The position numbers and the translations under genes were made by a program. A model generated the notes under the pieces. The model had not been told where the DNA came from. It searched no databases and worked only from the letters and a program-made list of their open reading frames with translations. Source: Gemmatimonadota bacterium (GTDB lineage Bacteria; Gemmatimonadota; Gemmatimonadetes; Longimicrobiales; Longimicrobiaceae). Taken from it: a stretch of DNA of 10,854 bases. The stretch spans positions 1 to 10,854 of the forward strand of contig JAHWJV010000072.1 of the NCBI GenBank assembly GCA_019348265.1, written 5' to 3'. Positions 1 through 6,375 of this stretch are shown here, in pieces (position 1 is the stretch's first letter; every line of letters starts with the position of its first letter).

Positions 1-50
1 GCGGGAAGCAGTTCGCTGGGGAGGCGGTGGTGGCGTTTGGCGGCCGATGA
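1..50 (+). CDS. Possible C-terminal end of an upstream gene (partial)
   Basis: Reading from base 3, a frame encodes GKQFAGEAVVAFGGR and stops at TGA 48-50. Most of its codons end in G or C, as in the real genes here, and the stop is followed by about 70 bases before the next start. Another frame stays open across 1-237 but runs into the dehydratase gene and looks like a shadow. Fifteen residues are too few to name a family. The call rests on codon pattern and position only. Confidence 0.3.
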   Translation, partial: GKQFAGEAVVAFGGR

Positions 51-122
51 GACCGAACCGAGAACGCGCGGGTTCGATGCGGCCGGCGCTCCGCGCGGCT
101 CAGGCGAGCCTCGGAGGCGCCC

Positions 123-1115
123 ATGGTTGAGAGCTCGAGCGGGCCTGAGCTGCCCACGCTGGAATCCGTCCACGCGGCCGCGCGCCGCCTGGAGGGAGTG
201 GCGAACCGGACACCGGTCGTCACTTCCCGCACGCTGAACGAGCGGGTAGGCGCCGAGGTCTTCCTGAAGTGCGAGAACCTGCAGCGAGCAGGGGCCTTCA
301 AGTTCCGCGGGGCGTACAACGCGATCGCGGCGCTCTCGGAAGCCGAACGCAGCCGCGGAGTGCTGACCTTCTCCTCCGGCAACCACGCGCAGGCCGTAGC
401 CCTGGTGGGGCGGCTCCTGGGAATTCAGACGGTGATCGTCATGCCTCAGAATGCTCCCCGCAGCAAGCTGGCGGCGACGCGGGGGTACGGCGCGGAGGTG
501 ATCCTCTACGACCCGGAGGAGTCGACGCGGGAAGCGATCGCGGAGAGCCTTCGGGAGGAGCGCGGGATGGCGATCGTACCGCCGTACGATCACCCGGAGG
601 TAGTCGCCGGCCAGGGGACGGCGGCGCTGGAGCTCCTGGCGGAGGTAGGTCCGCTCGACCTGCTGGTTGCGCCCTGTGGTGGAGGTGGTCTGCTGAGCGG
701 AACCGCTCTAGCCGGAGCCGGCTCCAGCGGGTGCAGGGTGGTGGGCGTGGAGCCGGAGCTCGCGGACGACGCGACTCGCTCCTTCACGACCGGGACGCTG
801 CAGACCGTTCGAAATCCGCCCACGGTCGCCGACGGGCTCCGTACCCCGTCGCTGGGCAAGGTCACCTGGCCGCTGGTCCGCTCCAACGTGAGCGCGATGG
901 TGACGGTGACCGAGGCGGAGATCGTCGAGGCCATGCGCTTCCTCTGGACGCGCATGAAGCTGGTGGTGGAGCCCTCGGGAGCGGTGGCGCTGGGAGGGGT
1001 TCTCAACCGCGGTATCGCCGAATCCGGCGAACGAGTGGGGGTGGTGATCAGCGGAGGGAACGTCGATCTGTCGCTGGCCTGCGCGCTACTGAGCGACGCA
1101 GAGCCGATACAATAG
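123..1115 (+). CDS. PLP-dependent threonine/serine dehydratase (or serine racemase), no ACT domain
   Basis: A fold-type II PLP enzyme of 330 aa, the usual length for catabolic threonine dehydratase and serine racemase, with no C-terminal ACT regulatory domain. The reaction is deamination of L-threonine or L-serine to 2-oxobutyrate or pyruvate plus ammonia, in the cytoplasm. Visible motifs: AGAFKFRGA with the Schiff-base lysine at K60, SSGNHAQ at 84-90 (substrate carboxylate loop), the glycine-rich PLP phosphate loop GGGG at 186-189, EPSGA at 283-287 and SGGN at 310-313. E210, A214 and D216 in EPELADD match the divalent-metal site of serine racemases and metal-dependent serine/threonine dehydratases, so racemase activity is possible. 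The ATG at 123 is preceded by GGAGG at 113-117 with a 5-base spacer, a strong ribosome binding site. The next gene starts 10 bases after the stop, so the two are probably co-transcribed. Family is sure; dehydratase versus racemase is not. Confidence 0.9.
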   Translation: MVESSSGPELPTLESVHAAARRLEGVANRTPVVTSRTLNERVGAEVFLKCENLQRAGAFKFRGAYNAIAALSEAERSRGVLTFSSGNHAQAVALVGRLLGIQTVIVMPQNAPRSKLAATRGYGAEVILYDPEESTREAIAESLREERGMAIVPPYDHPEVVAGQGTAALELLAEVGPLDLLVAPCGGGGLLSGTALAGAGSSGCRVVGVEPELADDATRSFTTGTLQTVRNPPTVADGLRTPSLGKVTWPLVRSNVSAMVTVTEAEIVEAMRFLWTRMKLVVEPSGAVALGGVLNRGIAESGERVGVVISGGNVDLSLACALLSDAEPIQ

Positions 1116-1125
1116 GAGCGCCCGG

Positions 1126-2244
1126 ATGTTCAATACCGCCTTAGTGCGTGAGCCCGCCGAGAGCATGGTGTCCTCCCACGACTCGGTCCTGCCGATAACG
1201 GCTGACCGCATCCTCGTCGTCGACGACGAGCCCAACATCTGTAGACTTCTGCAGCGCTACCTCGGCCGACTCGGGTACGAGGTACAGATCGCCGGCAGCG
1301 TTCCGGACGCGCTGGAGACCCTGAACACGGCGCGGTTCGACCTGGTGCTCACCGACCTGCGTCTGCCTGGGCCGTCGGGGCTCGACCTGCTGGTCGAGGT
1401 TCGCTCGCGCTCGCCCGGCACGCGTACGATCCTGATGAGCGCGCACGCGGACGTGTACGCCGCTGCCGCGGCGATCGAGCGGGGCGTGGACCAGCTCATC
1501 GTGAAGCCGTTCGAGCTGGAGGACCTCCGCGCTCGCGTCAGCGACTCGCTCGCCAAGCGGCACGCGGACCGCGTCGCCGAAGCGGAGCGCGAGAAGCTGG
1601 AGTCGCGCCTCCGCCAGCGCGACACGGAGAGTAAGATCTGGGTGCTGCGTGCGGCGCACGCGCTGGCCGCGGCGGTGGAAGCCAAAGACGAGTACACCGC
1701 CGGGCACGCCACCCGAGTCACCGGGTATGCGATGACCATCGCGGAGGCGGTCGGCGGAATCGACCCGGTGCGCTTCCGGCTGGCGGGAGACCTCCACGAC
1801 GTCGGCAAGATCGGTGTGCCCGACAACGTGCTGAACAAGGCCGGGAAGCTCACGGAGGAGGAGTTCGTCCTCATCCGGAAGCACCCCGAGACGGGCGCCC
1901 ACATCCTGCAGCCGCTGATCGACGATCCGCTCGTGCTGGGCGTCGTGCGCTGGCACCACGAGCGGTGGGACGGCCGGGGCTATCCCGACAAGCTCTCCGG
2001 CGAGGACATTCCGCTCCCGGCCCGCGTCCTGGCGGTGGCCGATACCCTGGACGCAATGACCTCGCACCGCGCCTACCGCCGCGGCGTCCCGTGGCCGGAC
2101 GTGGTCGCCGAGATACGGAAGTGCTCCGGCGGACAGTTCGATCCGCGCGTGGTGAAGGCATTCGACACCATGGTCACGCGGCTCGAGGCCCAGTACCGGG
2201 ACTTCGCCCGCGGGTTCGTCAGCCCACCGACACTGGTCGCCTGA
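1126..2244 (+). CDS. Response regulator with receiver and HD-GYP domains (predicted cyclic-di-GMP phosphodiesterase)
   Basis: Two-domain cytoplasmic regulator of 372 aa. Residues about 28-140 form a CheY-like receiver: acidic pair D33-D34, phospho-acceptor D77 in LVLTDLRLP, S105 and K127 in VKPF. A charged, probably helical linker (about 140-180) leads to an HD-GYP domain with H194, the HD pair H224-D225 followed by VGKIGVPD, H253 in KHPE, H277-H278 and the signature HHERWDGRGYP at 277-287, then ADTLDAMTSHRAYR at 305-318. All metal-binding positions expected of an active enzyme appear present, so hydrolysis of cyclic-di-GMP controlled by phosphorylation is the family prediction. The start ATG has AGGAG at 1114-1118, partly inside the upstream stop region, which suggests coupling to the dehydratase gene. 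No kinase lies next to it; the nearest candidate is the GAF kinase at 5015-6343. Confidence 0.93.
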   Translation: MFNTALVREPAESMVSSHDSVLPITADRILVVDDEPNICRLLQRYLGRLGYEVQIAGSVPDALETLNTARFDLVLTDLRLPGPSGLDLLVEVRSRSPGTRTILMSAHADVYAAAAAIERGVDQLIVKPFELEDLRARVSDSLAKRHADRVAEAEREKLESRLRQRDTESKIWVLRAAHALAAAVEAKDEYTAGHATRVTGYAMTIAEAVGGIDPVRFRLAGDLHDVGKIGVPDNVLNKAGKLTEEEFVLIRKHPETGAHILQPLIDDPLVLGVVRWHHERWDGRGYPDKLSGEDIPLPARVLAVADTLDAMTSHRAYRRGVPWPDVVAEIRKCSGGQFDPRVVKAFDTMVTRLEAQYRDFARGFVSPPTLVA

Positions 2245-2247
2245 CCG

Positions 2248-2327
2248 GAAGTGCGAAAGTGCGAGAGTGCGAAAGTGCGAGAGTGTTGTTAGGTTCGCAC
2301 TCTCGCACTCTCGCACTTTCGCACTTC
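2248..2327. repeat. 33-bp near-perfect inverted repeat built of 8-bp tandem units
   Basis: The left arm (2248-2280) and right arm (2295-2327) are reverse complements at 32 of 33 positions, around a 14-base loop. Each arm is itself a tandem array: left units RAGTGCGA at 2249, 2257, 2265, 2273 and a partial at 2281; right units TCGCACTY at 2295, 2303, 2311 and 2319. It fills the gap between the HD-GYP regulator stop (2244) and the pdxH start (2332). No run of T follows on either strand, so it is not a standard intrinsic terminator, although a stem this strong may still affect transcription, mRNA stability or translation. A REP/REPIN-like or MITE-like dispersed element is the likeliest class, by inference. 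Confidence 0.9.
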
Positions 2328-2331
2328 GCGT

Positions 2332-2910
2332 ATGGATCCCATCTCCCGATTCATCGAGCTTCTGCAGCAGGCGAGCGCCCGCGCGGACATTCCCGAGCCA
2401 ACCGCGACCGCGGTAGCGACCGCCGACGCCCAGGGGCGTCCGGCCGTACGCATGCTCCTGCTGAAGGGGGTGGACCAGCGCGGGTTCGTGTACTTCACAA
2501 ACCTCGAGAGCCGCAAGGGGCGGGAGATCACCGAGAACCCGAACGTGGCCTTGTGCATCCACTGGCAGCCGCTCGAGGTGCAGGTCCGTGTAGAGGGGCC
2601 GGTGGAGCGGGTGAGCGACCAGGAGGCCGACGAGTACTTCGCCACCCGCGCGCGCGGGAGCCAGCTCGGCGCGTGGGCGTCGCTCCAGAGCCGCCCCCTC
2701 GCCGATCGCGCCGAGCTGGAAGCCCGCATCCGCGCGATCGAGCAGCGCTACGAAGGTACCGACGTTCCGCGCCCCCCGTACTGGACGGGCTTCCGCGTCG
2801 TCCCGCAGCGCATCGAGTTCTGGTCCGGCCGCAACGCCCGCCTCCACGACCGCGAGGTCTACCATGCCGATAGGCAGGGGGGGTGGAGGGTGGAGAGGCT
2901 TTACCCTTGA
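2332..2910 (+). CDS. pdxH: Pyridoxamine/pyridoxine 5'-phosphate oxidase
   Basis: FMN enzyme that oxidises pyridoxine or pyridoxamine 5'-phosphate to pyridoxal 5'-phosphate, the last step of B6 synthesis and salvage; cytoplasmic homodimer. Recognised from RMLLLKGVDQRGFVYFTN (40-57), ESRKG (59-63), QVRVEGPVERV (84-94), RGSQLGAWAS (108-117), and the C-terminal family signature IEFWSGRNARLHDR (161-174), where R170 and H172 are the substrate-binding pair; S165 replaces the Q/H/G usual there. At 192 aa it is shorter than the E. coli enzyme (218 aa) and begins at the DP-x(3)-F helix, lacking the N-terminal R-x(2)-Y lid segment. ATG 2332 is the only possible start: the frame has a stop at 2290-2292 and no ATG, GTG or TTG between. 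No Shine-Dalgarno sequence is seen; the inverted repeat ends five bases before the start codon. The 3' end overlaps the convergent maoC-like gene by 10 bases. Confidence 0.95.
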   Translation: MDPISRFIELLQQASARADIPEPTATAVATADAQGRPAVRMLLLKGVDQRGFVYFTNLESRKGREITENPNVALCIHWQPLEVQVRVEGPVERVSDQEADEYFATRARGSQLGAWASLQSRPLADRAELEARIRAIEQRYEGTDVPRPPYWTGFRVVPQRIEFWSGRNARLHDREVYHADRQGGWRVERLYP

Positions 2911-3824
2911 AGCTTCCCGCCCACGAACTCTCCCTCCGCATACGTCGCCCCCCCGGGCCGGTCGATCAGCTGGAAACGGCCGTAGTCGTCGCCGGGGGCG
3001 GTGCTGATCTGCAGGTGAGCGGTGGCGGGGAGAAGAAGGGGTGAGCGGAAGCGGATGTGGAGGCGCCGGAGGGCCGACGGGTCGGAGCTCCATAGCTCGT
3101 CGCCGAGGGTGCTCGCGACCATGGCCTCGGTACAGAATCCGTGGGCGATGGGGCGGTCGAACCCTAGCAGCCGCGAGCTCCAGCCCCAGAGGTGGATGGG
3201 GTTGTAGTCCCCGGAAACGCGGGCGTAGCGACGGCCCAGATCACCGGGAAGCGTCCATTCGGCCACCGTGCGCCAGTCGACCGGCTCGCCGGCGAGCGTT
3301 GGTCGGCTTTCGGTGCCGCGTTGCGAGTCACTGTCGCGCGGGAGGCGGATAAGAAAGGTGAGCGCGTTCTGCTGACAGAGCTGACCAGCCGCGTTCCAGT
3401 GGCGGGACTCGAGCACGACTCGCGTGCCGGCAGGATGCGGCTCCGTTCGCTGGAGCTCGAGACGGCAGCGGACGCGGTCGCGAAGGCGAATGGGTCTGAG
3501 CACGACCAGCTCGCTCGCCAGATGGACCAGGCCGCGCGTGGGAAGCGGCAGGGCCCCGTCCGCGAAGAGCTCGAGCGCCAGCGCGGTCTCCCAGGTCGAC
3601 GAGTAGACCGGCGGGATCACCTCCCCCTCGCGAGCACGGGGCCCACCCGTCACGCTCCGATACCGCTCCACCTCCCTCACGTCCACATCGATCGCCCACG
3701 ATTCCACCGCGGCCCGCCTGCGCGGTCCGCCGGGCGGCGGCGAAGATGCCCCGCCGCGTTCCCGCACCCCACGCGCCAGCATGCGCAGGCCCGCGCGCAG
3801 GCGCGACGGCGCGCCGTGCCCCAT
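2901..3824 (-). CDS. MaoC-type double-hotdog acyl dehydratase/hydratase
   Basis: A 307-aa protein with two hotdog halves. The N-terminal half (about 42-162) contains IPPVYSSTWETALA and GLVHLASELVVLRPI, typical of the non-catalytic half of double-hotdog enoyl hydratases from actinobacteria and relatives. The C-terminal half carries the hydratase-2 motif YARVSGDYNPIH at 200-211, with catalytic D206 and H211, followed by AHGF at 227-230. Expected reaction: reversible hydration of trans-2-enoyl thioesters or dehydration of 3-hydroxyacyl thioesters; substrate unknown. The first 40 residues are basic, Pro/Gly-rich and outside the conserved domain, so the true start could be M15 (3782). The annotated ATG is preferred because it overlaps the yjbQ stop as TGATG, the tight coupling seen along this operon. 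Last gene of the minus-strand operon; its stop lies inside the end of pdxH. Confidence 0.87.
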   Translation of the reverse strand: MGHGAPSRLRAGLRMLARGVRERGGASSPPPGGPRRRAAVESWAIDVDVREVERYRSVTGGPRAREGEVIPPVYSSTWETALALELFADGALPLPTRGLVHLASELVVLRPIRLRDRVRCRLELQRTEPHPAGTRVVLESRHWNAAGQLCQQNALTFLIRLPRDSDSQRGTESRPTLAGEPVDWRTVAEWTLPGDLGRRYARVSGDYNPIHLWGWSSRLLGFDRPIAHGFCTEAMVASTLGDELWSSDPSALRRLHIRFRSPLLLPATAHLQISTAPGDDYGRFQLIDRPGGATYAEGEFVGGKLQG

Positions 3825-4231
3825 CAGTCAGAAACCAGGATCTGGACCGCCACCTGTCGCTCTCGCGGTCCGTCCCAATCGCAGAAGTAGATTCCCTGCC
3901 ACCTGCCGAGCACCAGCTTGCCGTCGCTGATGATCACCGTCAGCGAAGGACCGAAGAGGCTCGTCTTCAGGTGGCTGTCGCTATTGCCCTCGGCGTGGCG
4001 GTAGAACGTTTCGTCCTTGGGGATCAGGCGCTCGAGCTTCGCGCGGAGGTCGTGCACCACATCGGGGTCCGCGTTCTCGTTGATCGTCAGCCCGGCGGTG
4101 GTATGCAGGCTCTGCGCGACGAGAATTCCCTCGACGACCCCGCTCTCGCGGACGAGCCCCTCCAGCTCCGAGGTGATCTCGAGGAGCTGCGCCCGTTGGC
4201 TCGTGCGCAGGTGGAGGAGACGCAGGGTCAT
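3824..4231 (-). CDS. yjbQ: YjbQ family secondary thiamine-phosphate synthase (UPF0047)
   Basis: A compact 135-aa protein matching YjbQ along its full length. Conserved signatures are SLHTTAGLTINENADPDV (41-58, with H43 and N51-E52), GNSDSHLKTSLFG (82-94, with H87 and K89) and the C-terminal block DGKLVLGRWQGIYF followed by DGPR (103-123). YjbQ proteins have weak thiamine-phosphate synthase activity in E. coli, but their main role in most bacteria is unsettled. A longer open frame extends upstream to 4513, but that part has the composition of an antisense shadow of the hydrolase gene. The ATG at 4231 overlaps the hydrolase stop as ATGA, and conserved sequence begins right there. No Shine-Dalgarno sequence is seen, so translation probably depends on coupling with the hydrolase. 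Confidence 0.92.
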   Translation of the reverse strand: MTLRLLHLRTSQRAQLLEITSELEGLVRESGVVEGILVAQSLHTTAGLTINENADPDVVHDLRAKLERLIPKDETFYRHAEGNSDSHLKTSLFGPSLTVIISDGKLVLGRWQGIYFCDWDGPRERQVAVQILVSD

Positions 4232-5007
4232 AGGTCGCTCAGGAAATCCCGGAGGATGGCGGCGAACTCGGCTGGCTGCTCGACCGGGGACATGTGCCCC
4301 GCACGGGAGATCACCCGGACCCTTCCGTCCGGAGCCGCCTCGGCGATAGCCCGGGCATCGCTCGCCGGTGTGATCACGTCCTCGGCTCCGACGATCGCGA
4401 GTACAGGTACCGCGAGACGCTTCAAAAGCCGCCGCGAGTCGGGCCGCGCCGCCATGGCGCGGAGGGCCGCCGCAGCGCCGGCGGGCGGCGTAGCGGCCAT
4501 GATGCCCTTCCACTGCTCGCGCAGCTCCGGCGAGGCCGAAGGTGCGAAGAGCCGCTCCACCATCCCCTCCGCAACCACCTGGCTGCCGTCGCGGAGCACC
4601 TCCGCGGCGGTCTCCTCGCGGACGCGAGCCGCCTGCGGGGTGTCGCGCGTGGCGCGGGTGTCCGCGAGCACGAGCGCCCGCACCCGCTTCGGGTGGCGGC
4701 GGTAGAACTCGAGGGCGATGTAGCCTCCCATCGACATACCCACGATCACTACCGGCCGCTTCTCACCGAGCTCGTCCAGCAGAGCAGCAAGATCGCCAGC
4801 GTACAGCCGCATGCTCGTCGACTCGCTCACCGCGCTTTCGCCGTGCCCACGGAGGTCGGGCGCGATCGCGCGCCAGCGTCCGTCGAGCCGGGGCACGACG
4901 TCGTCCCACATCCGCCGGGACAGCGGGAACCCGTGGACCAGCAGGAGAGGCTCGCCGTCCCCGCTATCGTCGTAGTGCAGCTCCACGCCGCGGACGGTGG
5001 CGCGCAT
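4228..5007 (-). CDS. Alpha/beta hydrolase
   Basis: A 259-aa single-domain alpha/beta hydrolase. The oxyanion region is LLVHGFPLS (22-30), the strand and loop APDLRGHGES follows at 49-58, the nucleophile elbow is GMSMGG with S92, the acid is D210 in GAEDVITP and the base is H238 in AGHMSPVEQP. All triad residues are present, so it should be catalytic. The closest named groups are the 3-oxoadipate enol-lactonase, esterase and RsbQ-like hydrolases; sequence alone does not decide the substrate. No signal peptide, so cytoplasmic. It starts 7 bases after the kinase stop and overlaps yjbQ by four bases (ATGA). There is no clear ribosome binding site, consistent with coupling. The short distance to a GAF-kinase suggests a functional tie, discussed under findings. 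Confidence 0.9.
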   Translation of the reverse strand: MRATVRGVELHYDDSGDGEPLLLVHGFPLSRRMWDDVVPRLDGRWRAIAPDLRGHGESAVSESTSMRLYAGDLAALLDELGEKRPVVIVGMSMGGYIALEFYRRHPKRVRALVLADTRATRDTPQAARVREETAAEVLRDGSQVVAEGMVERLFAPSASPELREQWKGIMAATPPAGAAAALRAMAARPDSRRLLKRLAVPVLAIVGAEDVITPASDARAIAEAAPDGRVRVISRAGHMSPVEQPAEFAAILRDFLSDL

Positions 5008-5014
5008 GGAGCGG

Positions 5015-6343
5015 CTACCGGGCGATGGGTATCGCGAAGTGGAAGGCGCTCCCCTTCTCGAGCTCGCTCTCCGTCCAGATACGGCCGCCGTGCGCCTCGA
5101 CGATCCCCTTCGAGATCGACAGCCCCAGACCCGCCCCCAGGTGAGCGGTGCGCGTCGCCTGCCAGTAGGCGTCGAACAGGCAGGGGATGTCCTCCTGGCG
5201 GATGCCGACGCCCGTGTCCTCCACGGAGAAGACGACCTCGCCGTCGCTCGACTCCGCGCGCACCGTGATGACGCCGCCCGCGCGCGTGAACTTGATCGCG
5301 TTCCCTATCAGGTTCGCGAATACCTGCAGAAGCCGGTCGCGGTCGGCCTCCACCTGCGGGAGATCCCTGGCCACCTCGGACTTCAGCGCGATCGAGTGCT
5401 TTTCCGCGAGCCCCCGCTGCGCTTCCACCGCCTCCAGCGCGAGCGGAGCCGCGGGCTGAGGAGAGCGGTTCATCGCGAGCTTCCCCGCCTCCATCCTGGC
5501 GACGTCCAGCAGGTCTTGGATCAGCCGATTCATTCGCTCGGCGGCTCGCTTGACGATCTCGATCTGCTTCACCCGCTGATCCTCGCTCAGCGGCTGCTCG
5601 AGCATCAGCGACGAGCTGAGCATGATCGTGTTCAGCGGGTTGCGGAGGTCGTGCGAGACGATGCCGAGAACGTCGTCGCGGATGCGGACCGCCCGCTCGG
5701 CGTCGGCACGGTTGCGCTGCTCCTCGGCCAGCAGGGTAACCCGTCGGAGCGAGACCGCGGCGAGGTCGGCGAGGATGCGGGCGTTGGAGAGGTCCTCCTC
5801 GCGGAAGTCGCTGGCGCCCGGGGCCCGCAGGAGGATCAGCGCACCGAGCAGCTCCCCCTCCGACAGCATCGGCGCCGCCAGGACGAGACACCCGTCGCAG
5901 TGCCGTGCAAGGTAGGGGGCAACCGAACGGTCCACCTCGTCGACCTGGTTCAGTGCGGTGGGCTCACCCCGCTCGATGATCTCCTCGGTGAGCGACCCCG
6001 GGTAGGGCACGCGTGTCTCGAGCGGAGGCGTCCCCTTCCCCGCCGAGGCGGCCACCTGCACGGTTCGCGTGCCGGAGATCACCCGCTCCACGAACGCGCC
6101 GTCGGCCATGGTGACCGCGAGGGCGGCGTCCGCCACGTGCTGGAGCACCTCCTCGGGCGTGGCCGCCCCCGCGAGCGCGCGAGCCGCACAGGCCAGCGGT
6201 GAGAAGGAAAGCACGGTGGTGGACTTGTCCGGCCCGACCGGGATTCCGAGGGGCGACTTCGACGCGGGCTCTGCCATGAACAGCGGATCGCGGGTTCGGG
6301 AATGAAGACGGGCGTGGGGTTGGGGGCGCACGACGTATGCCAT
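5015..6343 (-). CDS. Soluble GAF-domain sensor histidine kinase
   Basis: A cytoplasmic kinase of 442 aa from the chosen ATG; no transmembrane segment or signal peptide is seen. A GAF-type sensor spans about residues 52-197 and includes CDGC at 149-152. A short helical linker leads to the HisKA domain with the phosphorylated H231 in IVSHDLRNPLN, and a HATPase domain with the N-box NLIGNAIKF (344-352), DTGVGI (376-381), LFDAYWQ (390-396) and the G2 box GAGLGLSISK (403-412). All catalytic boxes are intact. Start is uncertain: ATG 6343 has GAGGG six bases upstream; ATG 6277 gives the more protein-like beginning MAEPASK but has no ribosome binding site; a TTG at 6367 is also open. All three keep both domains. 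It is an orphan: no adjacent regulator, but the HD-GYP response regulator at 1126-2244 is close. Confidence 0.93.
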   Translation of the reverse strand: MAYVVRPQPHARLHSRTRDPLFMAEPASKSPLGIPVGPDKSTTVLSFSPLACAARALAGAATPEEVLQHVADAALAVTMADGAFVERVISGTRTVQVAASAGKGTPPLETRVPYPGSLTEEIIERGEPTALNQVDEVDRSVAPYLARHCDGCLVLAAPMLSEGELLGALILLRAPGASDFREEDLSNARILADLAAVSLRRVTLLAEEQRNRADAERAVRIRDDVLGIVSHDLRNPLNTIMLSSSLMLEQPLSEDQRVKQIEIVKRAAERMNRLIQDLLDVARMEAGKLAMNRSPQPAAPLALEAVEAQRGLAEKHSIALKSEVARDLPQVEADRDRLLQVFANLIGNAIKFTRAGGVITVRAESSDGEVVFSVEDTGVGIRQEDIPCLFDAYWQATRTAHLGAGLGLSISKGIVEAHGGRIWTESELEKGSAFHFAIPIAR

Positions 6344-6375
6344 GCGCCGCCCTCGTCCGGCCTGCAACGCCCGCC

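Noticed and set aside
2248..2327. The 33-bp palindrome as a Rho-independent terminator for the HD-GYP gene
   Set aside because: No T tract follows on either strand, and the tandem-unit structure is unlike a terminator; the hairpin at 9616-9654 shows what one looks like here.
2248..2327. The tandem units as a CRISPR array
   Set aside because: Units are 8 bp, directly adjacent with no spacers, inverted between arms, and no cas gene is nearby.
1141..3093. A 650-codon minus-strand open frame antisense to the HD-GYP regulator and pdxH
   Set aside because: It mirrors two well-supported genes, its product has the His/Arg/Val-rich composition of a GC-rich shadow, and it is read through the inverted repeat only because the 8-bp units contain no stop in that frame.
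3192..3890. Plus-strand open frame of 232 codons across the maoC-like gene
   Set aside because: Shadow of the double-hotdog gene; no motif and shadow-type composition.
4232..4513. N-terminal extension of yjbQ to 4513
   Set aside because: The extra 94 residues are Arg/Gly/His-rich antisense of the hydrolase gene; YjbQ similarity begins at the ATG at 4231.
5860..5900. CDGC in the kinase GAF domain as an iron-sulphur or zinc site
   Set aside because: Only two cysteines are visible close together, with no further ligand pattern; too little to call a metal centre.
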